A stretch of 35,067 bases of DNA, taken from positions 1 to 35,067 of the forward strand of contig JAZSEH010000029.1 in assembly GCA_045531585.1 (NCBI GenBank). Direction: 5' to 3'. The stretch is from SIG587 sp045531585 (GTDB taxonomy: Bacteria > Bacillota > Clostridia > Oscillospirales > Acutalibacteraceae). Each line of letters begins with the position of its first letter. Position 1 is the first letter of the stretch. This document shows positions 1 to 7,439 of this stretch, piece by piece. The position numbers were made by a program, and so were the translations under genes. A model generated the notes under the pieces. That model worked only from the letters and a program-made list of their open reading frames with translations. It did not search any database and was not told the origin of the DNA.

Positions 1-8
1 CATTGTTT

Positions 9-122
9 GTGTTACAGTTTTCATGACGAATGGTTTATCCTCCTGTACGTTTTGATTCAGCAACTTAACTGTAACACAGGATTTTCCATTCGTCACTCTT
101 TTTTTACTCCTTACTGTAACAC
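9..122. repeat. Interleaved inverted repeats upstream of DUF2812 gene
   Basis: GTGTTACAGTT (9-19) is complementary to AACTGTAACAC (67-77), and ACTGTAACAC recurs at 113-122. GACGAATGG (25-33) is complementary to CCATTCGTC (86-94). The two inverted repeats interleave (a, b, a', b', a'), so they cannot form one simple hairpin; they could form a pseudoknot or be paired protein-binding sites. The left side may continue outside the window. Function unknown. Confidence 0.6.
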
Positions 123-148
123 ATCTATTGTAAACCTACACGTATATC

Positions 149-166
149 ATATCGCGTCAGCGATAT
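149..166. repeat. Short hairpin, ATATCGC-GTCA-GCGATAT
   Basis: A perfect 7-bp stem with a 4-base loop, flanked on both sides by TATATCAT-like sequence. It resembles the short palindromic intergenic repeats common in clostridial genomes. It lies just before the -35 box of the next gene, so it could also be an operator. Confidence 0.45.
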
Positions 167-170
167 ATCA

Positions 171-199
171 TTGAAAAGTGTGTTAATTTGTGATATAAT
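171..199 (+). promoter_or_regulatory. Sigma-A-type promoter for DUF2812 gene
   Basis: TTGAAA (171-176), 17-base spacer, TATAAT (194-199). The expected transcript start is near 206, directly before the AAAGGAGGT ribosome site. This leaves no room for a start codon upstream of 222. Confidence 0.75.
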
Positions 200-221
200 C
201 AATTGCAAAGGAGGTGGCATT

Positions 222-782
222 TTGAAAGAGACAATGTCAATGCGTTTCTTCTCTCCAATATGGAAATGTGAAGAAATTGAGTCCAAACTGGAACAACTGG
301 AGAAAGACGGGTGGAGATTAGATAAAATCTCCGGATTCAGAAAATTTAGATTTATTCGGTCACAAAATAAGGAAGTTAAATATTTCTTTACTTGTTCTTT
401 TGTCAAGGAAAGTGGAATGATAATAACCGAGCAAGCATTAAAAAGTCAACTCAAAGCCACCGAAATAGGCGGTAGTTTTATTGAACTGCTTAAAACCACC
501 TCTGTTTATCGTATAACGAAAACAGAAGATTTGCTGCAAAGAAAGTTTTACAGAAATATCTATTTAAGACATTTGGTAATGCAATATGTTCTGATTGGAC
601 TTCTTTTTACAGCGATAGCTGTTGCAGGTATAACCTTATCGTGCGTTGTTAATAAGAATCCACTTTTAGACATTAGGCATCTGTTTTTAGCCATCGTTGG
701 TTTTGTTGGATTAACGATTGCACTTCGACATTTGTTCGGTTGGTTTCATTTACGAAAACAATATGTTAAGTTTTTTAATTGA
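222..782 (+). CDS. DUF2812-like membrane protein
   Basis: A 186-residue protein of unknown function. The start is the TTG at 222, placed by AAAGGAGGT at about 207-215 and by the promoter just upstream; a longer reading frame from 171 would begin inside the promoter. The N-terminal part (about residues 5-75) has the pattern of DUF2812: an aromatic stretch (RFFSPIWKCEEIE), then a 'GWRLDKISGFRKFRF' block. Two hydrophobic segments follow, at about 128-150 and 155-175, so the C-terminal half is membrane-embedded. DUF2812 proteins often neighbour PadR regulators, but none is seen here. The gene is monocistronic, ending before a strong bidirectional terminator. The family call is from pattern memory and is moderate. 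Confidence 0.65.
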   Translation: MKETMSMRFFSPIWKCEEIESKLEQLEKDGWRLDKISGFRKFRFIRSQNKEVKYFFTCSFVKESGMIITEQALKSQLKATEIGGSFIELLKTTSVYRITKTEDLLQRKFYRNIYLRHLVMQYVLIGLLFTAIAVAGITLSCVVNKNPLLDIRHLFLAIVGFVGLTIALRHLFGWFHLRKQYVKFFN

Positions 783-874
783 ACAAAAATACTACTTCTG
801 GCAAATAACCTAGCATTTCACGCACCTTTTCGCTTTTCTTACCTACATTTACGCACCTTTTTACTGCTCTTTCG

Positions 875-919
875 CAAAAAAGAAGTAACTTTTGTCTACC
901 AAAAGTTACTTCTTTTTTT
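875..919. terminator. Bidirectional intrinsic terminator
   Basis: AAAAGAAGTAACTTTTG and CAAAAGTTACTTCTTTT form a long perfect stem around a 5-base loop (about 877-893 with 900-916), with A-rich and T-rich flanks. It ends the DUF2812 transcript and may also stop readthrough from the minus-strand gene to its right. Just left (820-865) CACGCACCTTTT occurs twice. Confidence 0.85.
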
Positions 920-958
920 ATCCAAGCCGCTTATCTTAGAATATCAACATGGCAAAAA

Positions 959-991
959 ATTGAAGCAACACTTTTAAAATGATGCTTCAAT
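959..991 (-). terminator. Terminator of the FliB-like gene
   Basis: TTGAAGCA (960-967) pairs with TGCTTCAA (983-990). On the minus strand the stem is followed by TTTTTT. The stop codon of the gene (974-976) lies inside the loop, so termination overlaps the end of the coding sequence. Confidence 0.6.
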
Positions 992-1882
992 TTTTTCTAT
1001 ATTTTCGTCAGAGTATTCTATTTCCGAGGAATACATTCTGCAAATTTCAAAAATATCCTTTTTGTCGCCTTTTGTGTTTTCGAAAATAGTTGAAATTATT
1101 GCGACTGCGTGCAGGCAAAATATAAGATGTTCTCTAAAAAGCCCATCATCAATGGCCGAAGCTAAATGGCGAAAAACAAAGTAAACACTAAGCTGTTCAT
1201 ACAGTATATCTAATTCGCCATTATAAGAGTATGTATTTGCGGATTTTAAATAATTCAGATACCCGTCCCATTCGTTATCCAGCCTTTCAAGACGGGAGTA
1301 AACATCAAACCAATATACAGGGGAGTGTGGAAGAGCTTTTATTCCATACTCCTTTAATATTTTTTGCACCCTCTCAGTGTATGGCATATTCCTGTTTTGC
1401 AATATTTTTATTATATAATCTCTTTTAATAAAAAAATCTTTTTCTTTTGCAGTTAATGAGCTTGTGCGATCATCCTCCAAAGGGATAAGTGTAACTTTTT
1501 TTGTGTTTTCAAGTATTATTTTGCAGGCCTCCTCACAGGAAAGACCTAAGCCTATTTCGGAACGGTCTGAGAAGAAATTCCTGAACCTGGGATGATAGTG
1601 ACAAATATCGCAAAGCGCTCCCTCGCCAAGCCTTGTAATTATGTCACAAAGCCCGTTTTCATTCAGGAAAAAACAACGCTCATCCTTATCAAGCTTAAAG
1701 CAGGGTGTGTCAGAGTGGTTAATTCCGTTTTTTAAACGTTGACCCATTTCTCCGCCAATACCGCAATAAAGGGAGTAGGTATCCTCGTCAATGTCTATTT
1801 CCCAGCCAATGCAACAGTTATGACGGCATTTCTCAGCTATGCAATGAAATTTTTCATAATAATCAGGAACAACAATTTTCAT
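974..1882 (-). CDS. FliB-like lysine-N-methylase family protein
   Basis: A 302-residue protein matching the flagellin lysine-N-methylase (FliB) family. The N-terminus carries the family's cysteine cluster: C13 region 'FHCIAEKCRHNCCIGWEIDID', then 'CDIITRLGEGALCDICHYHPRFRNFF' and 'GLGLSCEEACKIIL', which together probably bind an iron-sulfur cluster or zinc. FliB of Salmonella (about 400 residues) methylates lysines of flagellin; this copy is shorter at the C-terminus. No flagellar gene is in the window, and many clostridial genomes carry stand-alone members, so its substrate is unknown. It is divergent from the PAP2 gene across about 80 bp. Family assignment is good; a flagellar role is not supported by context. 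Confidence 0.8.
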   Translation of the reverse strand: MKIVVPDYYEKFHCIAEKCRHNCCIGWEIDIDEDTYSLYCGIGGEMGQRLKNGINHSDTPCFKLDKDERCFFLNENGLCDIITRLGEGALCDICHYHPRFRNFFSDRSEIGLGLSCEEACKIILENTKKVTLIPLEDDRTSSLTAKEKDFFIKRDYIIKILQNRNMPYTERVQKILKEYGIKALPHSPVYWFDVYSRLERLDNEWDGYLNYLKSANTYSYNGELDILYEQLSVYFVFRHLASAIDDGLFREHLIFCLHAVAIISTIFENTKGDKKDIFEICRMYSSEIEYSDENIEKIEASF

Positions 1883-1914
1883 TAAATCACCAAAATTATT
1901 TTAACATAATTTTC

Positions 1915-1942
1915 TTGCAAATTCAATGTAGTATGATATACT
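1915..1942 (+). promoter_or_regulatory. Probable promoter of PAP2 gene
   Basis: TTGCAA (1915-1920), 16-base spacer, TATACT (1937-1942). An overlapping alternative -10 is TATGAT (1932-1937). Either places the transcript start just before the AAGGAG ribosome site at 1949. Confidence 0.5.
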
Positions 1943-1962
1943 TAAAGCAAGGAGTGATTTTT

Positions 1963-2883
1963 TTGGAGTTTCTAAAATTCTTACAAGGTATTCGCACCCC
2001 GTTTTTTGATAATATTTTTTCTGTGATAACAATGCTTGGTGAGGAAACGGTATTTATACTTATCGGTCTTATATTTTTTTGGTGTATAAATAAAAAGCAG
2101 GGTTATTATCTTTTAACCATTGGCTTTCTGGGAACGGTGCTTAATCAATTTTTAAAGCTGCTTTTCCGTATTCCAAGGCCATGGGTGCAGGACCCAACCT
2201 TTCAAATAGTTGAAAGCGCAAGGGAGCAGGCTTCGGGCTATTCTTTCCCAAGCGGTCACACGCAAACAGCCGTTGGTATATTTGGAGGAATTGGTCGCAG
2301 CACAAAAAATACCGTTATAAGAATAGTGTGTGTTGCAGTTTGCCTGCTGGTTCCTTTTTCGCGAATGTATTTAGGAGTACATACACCTCTTGATGTTGGA
2401 GTTTCCTTTGTTCTTGCCACTGCTATGGTATTTGGATTATATCCGCTTATTTACAAAGCCTGTGACAGCAGAAAGGGTATGCGTATTTTTCTGTTTTCAA
2501 TGATTTTGTTATCTGTGGCATATTTGCTTTTTGTGGAGCTTTTTTCATTCCCTGCAGATATTGATGCAAAAAACTATGCAAGCGGCGTAAAGAATGCATA
2601 TAAGATTCTTGGGTGCATATCAGGGTTGTGGCTTGCTTATGAGCTTGATGGGTATAAAATTCATTTTGATACAAAGGCCGTATGGTGGGCGCAGATATTA
2701 AAATTCGTGCTGGGCCTTATTCCTGTTATTATTATAAAAAGTGTATTAAAAGCACCAATAAACGCATTATTCGGCGGAGCCGTTTTTGCTGATGCCGTTA
2801 GGTATTTTCTTTTAACCTTTGTTGCCGCAGGCATCTGGCCTATAACCTTTAAATTTTTTGCACGACTTGGAAAAAATAAATAA
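1963..2883 (+). CDS. PAP2-family membrane phosphatase
   Basis: A 306-residue integral membrane phosphatase of the type 2 phosphatidic acid phosphatase family, likely acting on lipid phosphates or polyprenyl pyrophosphate at the outer membrane face. All three signature motifs are present: K-x6-RP ('KLLFRIPRP'), 'SFPSGH', and 'SRMYLGVHTPLD', with the catalytic histidines in the last two. About seven to eight hydrophobic segments follow each other, with an extended C-terminal membrane part beyond the core domain. The start is TTG at 1963, after AAGGAG (1949-1954) and a run of seven T; upstream in-frame codons lie inside the promoter. It is monocistronic, ending at a strong terminator. The substrate cannot be told from sequence. 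Confidence 0.88.
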   Translation: MEFLKFLQGIRTPFFDNIFSVITMLGEETVFILIGLIFFWCINKKQGYYLLTIGFLGTVLNQFLKLLFRIPRPWVQDPTFQIVESAREQASGYSFPSGHTQTAVGIFGGIGRSTKNTVIRIVCVAVCLLVPFSRMYLGVHTPLDVGVSFVLATAMVFGLYPLIYKACDSRKGMRIFLFSMILLSVAYLLFVELFSFPADIDAKNYASGVKNAYKILGCISGLWLAYELDGYKIHFDTKAVWWAQILKFVLGLIPVIIIKSVLKAPINALFGGAVFADAVRYFLLTFVAAGIWPITFKFFARLGKNK

Positions 2884-2886
2884 TTT

Positions 2887-2926
2887 AAGGCCTAAAAACC
2901 ATATTGGTTTTTAGGCCTTGTTTTTT
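2887..2926 (+). terminator. Terminator of PAP2 gene
   Basis: AAGGCCTAAAAACC (2887-2900) and GGTTTTTAGGCCTT (2906-2919) form a 14-bp perfect stem with a 5-base loop, followed by GTTTTTT. It separates PAP2 from the convergent dehydrogenase gene and could work in both directions. Confidence 0.9.
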
Positions 2927-2969
2927 AATAATTCAGATAAATGCGACTTTATATATTAGAATTTCGTAA

Positions 2970-4031
2970 TTAGTCAAGAACTACCTCGTGACCGGTTTTA
3001 GCCGACTCATAAACAGCGTCAAGTATTCTCATCATTTCATAACCATCAACACCGGGGGAACGGCATACGGTGTTGCCCAAAAGACAATCTACATAGTGGT
3101 CTATTTCTTTTTGGAATAATCCGTCAAAGGAAAGTGCCGTTTTTGCTTTAAGGGATACATCGGTCATATATCCGTTGGCTGTGCTGAAAAGTTTTAATTC
3201 AGGATTGATTTTTGCGCCGCCTTTTTCACCAAAGAGTTCAATCTCTCCACGATCATTGTCTACATTAAGGCTAAAGCTTGCCTCAACGTTAAGTACAGCG
3301 CCGTTATCAAAGCGAATCAGTGCTGTTGCCAAGTCCTCAACGTCACAGATTTCATCCGTCTTATGATCAGAAGAATAATAAAGCTTAGGAGTTTTTAAAT
3401 CTCTGCGGTCGCCAAGCTTTTTAAAGGTTGCACCGTAAACAGAAACAGGTTTTGGATTGCCCAAAGCATAGCGAACAAAATCAATAATGTGAACACCAAG
3501 GTCTATAAGGGGACCGCCGCCTGAACGTGAGGAATCGGCAAACCAACCGCCGGGACATCCGTTGCGGCGAAGGTATACGGCCTTTGAATAATAAAAATCT
3601 CCAAAGAAATCGGATTTGATAAAATCCTGAAGAACGTCCATATCATTTCCATAACGACGAACAAAGCCTACCATAAGCAGCTTGCCTGATTTTTCGGAAG
3701 CATCAAGCATATCCTTTGCCTCTTTTGCGTTCATACACATAGGCTTTTCACACAGAACGTTAAGTCCTGCATTAAGGGCCGCAATGGTGCATTTTGCATG
3801 CGCGCAGTTCCATGTACATACGCTTACAGCATCAAGACCTTCAAGCTTAACCATCTCGTTAACGTCGGTATAAAGATGCTTAACTCCGTATCTTTCACCT
3901 TTTGTCTTAAGGCGTTCCTCGTTTATATCACAAAAAGCATAAAGCTCAACGTTGGGATTTTTAAGGTAGGCACCAATATGACTTTCAGCAATACCTCCAA
4001 CGCCGATAACACCAATTTTTAACTTTGACAT
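2970..4031 (-). CDS. Gfo/Idh/MocA-family oxidoreductase
   Basis: A 353-residue NAD(P)-dependent dehydrogenase of the glucose-fructose oxidoreductase / inositol dehydrogenase family. The N-terminal Rossmann fold starts with 'KIGVIGVGGIAESH'; the catalytic lysine lies in the 'CEKPMC' motif (about residue 96), and the active-site Asp/His pair is in 'GGPLIDLGVHIIDFVRY' (about 173-189). Length is normal for the family. It is the second gene of an operon: its start is 3 bp beyond the stop of the sugar isomerase and its GGAGGG ribosome site overlaps that stop, so the two are probably translationally coupled. Together with the divergent AraC regulator this is a small sugar or polyol catabolism module; the sugar is not identifiable from sequence. 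Confidence 0.92.
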   Translation of the reverse strand: MSKLKIGVIGVGGIAESHIGAYLKNPNVELYAFCDINEERLKTKGERYGVKHLYTDVNEMVKLEGLDAVSVCTWNCAHAKCTIAALNAGLNVLCEKPMCMNAKEAKDMLDASEKSGKLLMVGFVRRYGNDMDVLQDFIKSDFFGDFYYSKAVYLRRNGCPGGWFADSSRSGGGPLIDLGVHIIDFVRYALGNPKPVSVYGATFKKLGDRRDLKTPKLYYSSDHKTDEICDVEDLATALIRFDNGAVLNVEASFSLNVDNDRGEIELFGEKGGAKINPELKLFSTANGYMTDVSLKAKTALSFDGLFQKEIDHYVDCLLGNTVCRSPGVDGYEMMRILDAVYESAKTGHEVVLD

Positions 4032-4034
4032 TTT

Positions 4035-4889
4035 TTAGCCCTCCATAATAATTTTATTAAGGAAATTAGCGGCAGTTCCAATATCCTTTGAAGGATCCTC
4101 TCCAACCTCGCGCTCAATGGTAAGATAGCCTTTATAGCCAATATCATCAAGTGCCTTAAGATAAGCAGGGAAGGGTACCTCGCCAAGGCCCAAGGGAACC
4201 TCTTTAAAATGTGTTATATTCTTTACGTCCTCAGGTTTTTCAATAACACCGTAAATATATTCAGGATTACAGCGCTGAAGCATTACGCCGTCCTTAGCGT
4301 GGGTATGTACAATATAATCCTTTAGATTATACACAGCCTTAGCAGGATCGTCGCCTGTAACCATAACAAGGTTTGCAGGGTCAAGATTTACGGCAACACC
4401 CGTTGAGTTAAGACTGTCAAGAAATTCCTTTAAAACAGCACTGGTCTCAGGTCCTGTTTCAATGGCAAAATGCGAGCCTATGCTGTCTGCATAGCGGCTA
4501 AGCTCGAAGCAAGCCTCTTGCATTATTTTATACCGTTCACATTCCTTATCCTCAGGAACAACACCGATGTGGGTGGTAACAATATCGGTCTCAAGCTCCT
4601 TAGCTAGGTCAAGAATACGTTTTGAACGTTCAATAAGCTCAGGATTTTTATCCTTACGCCAGAAGCCCATACCAAGGTCACCACATAATGCGGAGAACAC
4701 AAGGCCCTTATCCTTTACCTTTTTAAGAAGTTCTCTGCGTTTTTCTGAGGTCAAGGCCTCGGGAGTATGGTCACCATTCACGGCATACATCTGCAGTCCC
4801 TTTGCACCAAGCTTCGCTGCAGCATCAAGTGCCTCATCAAAGGGAAGACGGAAGGATTCAACCATAACACCAATGGGGAATTTGTACAT
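4035..4889 (-). CDS. Sugar phosphate isomerase/epimerase (xylose isomerase-like TIM barrel)
   Basis: A 284-residue TIM-barrel protein of the AP-endonuclease-2 superfamily. Likely metal ligands sit at the usual strand ends: 'THIGV', 'IETGPET', 'LDPANL', 'VHTHAKDG' and the final 'TIERE'. The start is the ATG at 4889, after ACGAGGTG; the longer reading frame to 5096 runs through the promoter and into the divergent regulator. First gene of the operon with the Gfo/Idh dehydrogenase. Pairing of this fold with a Gfo/Idh enzyme is typical of catabolic routes for inositol and rare sugars, where it isomerises or epimerises the keto intermediate. The exact substrate is unknown. Confidence 0.9.
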   Translation of the reverse strand: MYKFPIGVMVESFRLPFDEALDAAAKLGAKGLQMYAVNGDHTPEALTSEKRRELLKKVKDKGLVFSALCGDLGMGFWRKDKNPELIERSKRILDLAKELETDIVTTHIGVVPEDKECERYKIMQEACFELSRYADSIGSHFAIETGPETSAVLKEFLDSLNSTGVAVNLDPANLVMVTGDDPAKAVYNLKDYIVHTHAKDGVMLQRCNPEYIYGVIEKPEDVKNITHFKEVPLGLGEVPFPAYLKALDDIGYKGYLTIEREVGEDPSKDIGTAANFLNKIIMEG

Positions 4890-4913
4890 ATAATACACCT
4901 CGTTTAAAAAAAG

Positions 4914-4963
4914 ACTTGCCATATGGCTACTTGCATTATATAATAACTTTGTATAAGGAGCAA
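4914..4963 (-). promoter_or_regulatory. Promoter and probable operator of isomerase-dehydrogenase operon
   Basis: Read on the minus strand: TTGCTC (4963-4958), 17-base spacer, TATAAT (4940-4935). Downstream of the -10 are the palindrome GCCATATGGC (4918-4927) and the direct repeat ACTTGC at 4914-4919 and 4929-4934. The palindrome overlaps the expected transcript start, a plausible binding site for the divergent AraC regulator or a repressor. Operator role is inferred. Confidence 0.65.
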
Positions 4964-5015
4964 TAACTAATTTTGCGGTATTATTTGTCTTATTTTGCCA
5001 TTTGGATGTGATTAT

Positions 5016-5840
5016 ATGGAAAAGATAGTTTATGAAAGACATACACATAAGCATTATAAAGATAAAACTATTCCTTTTATTTTTCATCGCGACCATTTGA
5101 TGAGCTACATTTCTTATGATTCAGGACTTCATTGGCATGAGAATTTGGAGTTTCTTTGTTGCATTTCAGGAAAAGGAGAAGTTATAACTGAGGCGAATAG
5201 GCTTCCCTTTGAGATGGGAGACGTTATTTCAATAAATACAAATTCACCCCATAGCTTTTCCGCTTTTGCCGGTGGTAACTTGGATTATTATTGTATTATT
5301 GTGGATACGGGCTTTTGCAGGGAAAATGGAATAAATATAGAACAGCTGCAGTTTTCTCCACGTACGGTTGATGAAACTGCACGCAGTCTTTATACGGATG
5401 CCTTTGAGGCCTGTGAAGCCTCAGGTGATTTCCACGGGCTTGCGGCACGTACTAAGGTGCTGGATTTCTTGCTTTATATGTGCCAGAATCATCTTGAAAA
5501 AAAGGAAAATACCGTGGTTCTTTCAAGTATGGAGGAAATTAAAAAGGTCGTAAGTTTTGTTCGAAATAACTATTATGAGACCATCTCACTTGAAGATGCT
5601 GCAGGGATTGCAGGCTTTAGTGTTTATTATTTCTCCCGTGAGTTCAAAAAAGTAACCGGACAAACCTTTGTTACATTTCTCAATACCGTCAGGTGTGAAA
5701 AGGCTGCACGTATGTTAAGAGAAGGAGCATCGGTTACTCAGACCTGCTACGCCTGTGGATTTAAAGAGTTAAGCTATTTTTCCAGAACCTTTAGTCGCAT
5801 AATCGGAATGGCACCTTCAAGAATAACTAAGGATGAATAA
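5016..5840 (+). CDS. AraC-family regulator with cupin sensor domain
   Basis: A 274-residue regulator. The N-terminal half (about 25-120) is a cupin ligand-binding domain ('HWHENLEFLCCISGKGEV', then 'FEMGDVISINTNSPHSF'). The C-terminal 100 residues carry the two helix-turn-helix motifs ('LEDAAGIAGFSVYYFSREFKK' and 'VTQTCYACGFKELSYFSRTF'). The ATG at 5016 is preferred over an in-frame TTG at 4995, although its ribosome site is weak. It is transcribed divergently from the isomerase-dehydrogenase operon across about 126 bp and is the likely regulator of that operon, responding to its sugar. It ends at a terminator. Confidence 0.9.
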   Translation: MEKIVYERHTHKHYKDKTIPFIFHRDHLMSYISYDSGLHWHENLEFLCCISGKGEVITEANRLPFEMGDVISINTNSPHSFSAFAGGNLDYYCIIVDTGFCRENGINIEQLQFSPRTVDETARSLYTDAFEACEASGDFHGLAARTKVLDFLLYMCQNHLEKKENTVVLSSMEEIKKVVSFVRNNYYETISLEDAAGIAGFSVYYFSREFKKVTGQTFVTFLNTVRCEKAARMLREGASVTQTCYACGFKELSYFSRTFSRIIGMAPSRITKDE

Positions 5841-5846
5841 ACCTTT

Positions 5847-5889
5847 CTCCCTTTGCCTAAACTATCGGGTGAAGGGAGTTGTTTTTTTT
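5847..5889 (+). terminator. Terminator after AraC gene, overlapping next ribosome site
   Basis: CTCCCTT (5847-5853) pairs with AAGGGAG (5872-5878), extended by GC and wobble pairs, followed by eight T (5882-5889). The 3' arm AGGGAG is also the only plausible ribosome site for the small ORF that begins in the T run, so folding of the terminator would hide that site. Confidence 0.75.
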
Positions 5890-6031
5890 GTTACAGGTAA
5901 AATGTTATATTGGCAAGCGTGAATTTAAAAGAGAAGAACTTAAAGAAATAACCATTAACGATAAGGTGATAAACAATATTATTGCTCAGGTAAACGGTCG
6001 TTCCGCTGAGCAGGAACAAAACAATGGATAA
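5888..6031 (+). CDS. 47-codon ORF overlapping recombinase start
   Basis: A short open frame, MLQVKCYIGKREFKREELKE then ITINDKVINNIIAQVNGRSA and EQEQNNG, starting at TTG 5888 after AGGGAG and a T run, and ending TAA at 6029-6031. It overlaps the recombinase ATG (6024) by 8 bases in another frame, the usual sign of translational coupling. It is hydrophilic and charged. I recognise no family. Small proteins encoded with large serine recombinases are sometimes recombination directionality factors, so that is a natural hypothesis, but nothing in the sequence proves it. An alternative is a leader that sets recombinase translation. Its open frame extends upstream only to 5873. Confidence 0.5.
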   Translation: MLQVKCYIGKREFKREELKEITINDKVINNIIAQVNGRSAEQEQNNG

Positions 6032-7400
6032 AATAACGGCTTTATACAGCCGTGTTTCAACTAACCGTCAGGCAGAGGAAGGCTACAGTATTGAGGAACA
6101 GGAGGAGTCTCTTGTATTTCAGTGCAAAAGCCGTGGCATAACAAACTATAAGCTTTATACCGATGCAGGCTTTTCCGGAGGAAGCCTTAACCGTCCACAG
6201 ATGCAGTGCTTGATAGAGGATATAAAAAACGGAAAAATTGAAAAGGTTATGGTCAAAAAATTAGACCGCCTCTCCCGTTCACAAAAGGATACTTTATATC
6301 TTCTTGAGGATGTTTTTAAGGCGAATGGGGTGACCCTTATAAGCATAAACGACGGACTTGATACAGGTGTTAAAAACGGCCTCGGTGACCTGCTTATAGG
6401 CATACTTTCCTCCTTTGCACAATATGAGCGAGAAACAATTAAGGACCGTACCAGAACGGGTATGCGAAAGCGCGTGGAAAGCGGCCTTTGGATGGGTGGT
6501 GGTCGGACACCGCTGGGTTATGATTATGATGCTAAAAAAGGAATTATAGTTCCTAATGAGGATGCTCAGCGTGTGCGGAAAGCTTACCAAATGTATCTTG
6601 ATGGTTTTTCCCCTGCAAAAATAGCAACCGTTCTCAGATTTTCAGGAGAACGTGTGGTAACACAGCTTCTTAAACGTAAATCAAACTGCGGATATATAGT
6701 TTATAACGGAAAAGAGTATATGGGCAACCATGAGCCTATAGTCAGCGAGGAGACATATAATAAGGCTATGGAGCTGATGAGTAGTAAAAGCATTGACCGT
6801 TCAGGCTCTGTTTTTTTACTTACCGGAATAATTTATTGCGGTGTATGCGGAGCAAAAATGCGTTATCAAAAATGGGGAAAAAGTGGATACAGAATATATT
6901 GCTATTCTCAGCAGAAAAGTAAGCGCTCACTAATAAAAGACCCTTTCTGCAATAATGACCGTTATATTGCTGACGAGGTGGAACAGGCTGTATTAAAGGA
7001 AATATTCAGTTTATCATATAGTGATGTTAAAGCATCAAAGGAAAAGAAAAAAATATCTGTTACAGATACACTTAACAAGCAATATACCGCAGTTTCTGCA
7101 GAGCTTAAAGCATTATATCGGTTATACGCAAAGGATGAAAATGAAATCCTTCTTGAAAGTATAAGTGAATTAAAAAAAGAGGCCGAAAAAATAAGTCGTG
7201 AGATTTTTTTGGAGCAGGAAAAAAACGCAGTAACCGAAAAGATAAAAAATGCAAAAAAACTACTTAAAAGTCTGCCTGAGGCCTGGAAGTATATGACTGA
7301 GAAAGAAAAGCAAACCGCAGTACGGCGCCTTGTTGACCGTGTTGTGCTTACTCACGGCAGCGTTCTTGTTTATTTTAAGCTTGAGGAGTATTTATCATAG
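6024..7400 (+). CDS. Large serine recombinase
   Basis: A 458-residue site-specific recombinase. The N-terminal resolvase domain (1-150) starts 'ALYSRVSTNRQAEEG' with the catalytic serine at Ser12, and has 'KKLDRLSRSQKDTLYLLE'. The recombinase domain (about 165-265) begins 'PLGYDYDAKKGIIVPNE'. A zinc ribbon follows ('IIYCGVCGAKM' to 'YCYSQQ' and 'PFCNND', about 270-315), then a coiled coil (about 345-420). This is the architecture of integrases such as SpoIVCA of the B. subtilis skin element, in a short version. Its stop codon is 23 bp before the first sigG codon present here, and both point the same way. It probably acts on a site at that junction. Coupled to the preceding small ORF by overlap. 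Confidence 0.95.
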   Translation: MDKITALYSRVSTNRQAEEGYSIEEQEESLVFQCKSRGITNYKLYTDAGFSGGSLNRPQMQCLIEDIKNGKIEKVMVKKLDRLSRSQKDTLYLLEDVFKANGVTLISINDGLDTGVKNGLGDLLIGILSSFAQYERETIKDRTRTGMRKRVESGLWMGGGRTPLGYDYDAKKGIIVPNEDAQRVRKAYQMYLDGFSPAKIATVLRFSGERVVTQLLKRKSNCGYIVYNGKEYMGNHEPIVSEETYNKAMELMSSKSIDRSGSVFLLTGIIYCGVCGAKMRYQKWGKSGYRIYCYSQQKSKRSLIKDPFCNNDRYIADEVEQAVLKEIFSLSYSDVKASKEKKKISVTDTLNKQYTAVSAELKALYRLYAKDENEILLESISELKKEAEKISREIFLEQEKNAVTEKIKNAKKLLKSLPEAWKYMTEKEKQTAVRRLVDRVVLTHGSVLVYFKLEEYLS

Positions 7401-7415
7401 TAAAATTTCGCCTAA

Positions 7416-7439
7416 CTATTATCGTGCCGATGATAATAG
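7416..7439. other. Junction between recombinase and sigG; candidate att site
   Basis: CTATTATC (7416-7423) and GATAATAG (7432-7439) form an inverted repeat around GTGCCGAT. Homology to SigG begins inside it, at GTG CCG ATG. Sites for large serine recombinases are short imperfect palindromes, so this is the best candidate for the crossover site (an attL or attR hybrid). The exact core cannot be fixed without the other half. Confidence 0.5.

Noticed and set aside
7385..7423. In-frame codons before sigG include Val-Lys-Phe, as in the missing SigG segment VKFSTYAVPM
   Set aside because: Five residues separate it from VPM here against four in SigG, and the bases between do not match; taken as chance, not as leftover sigG sequence.
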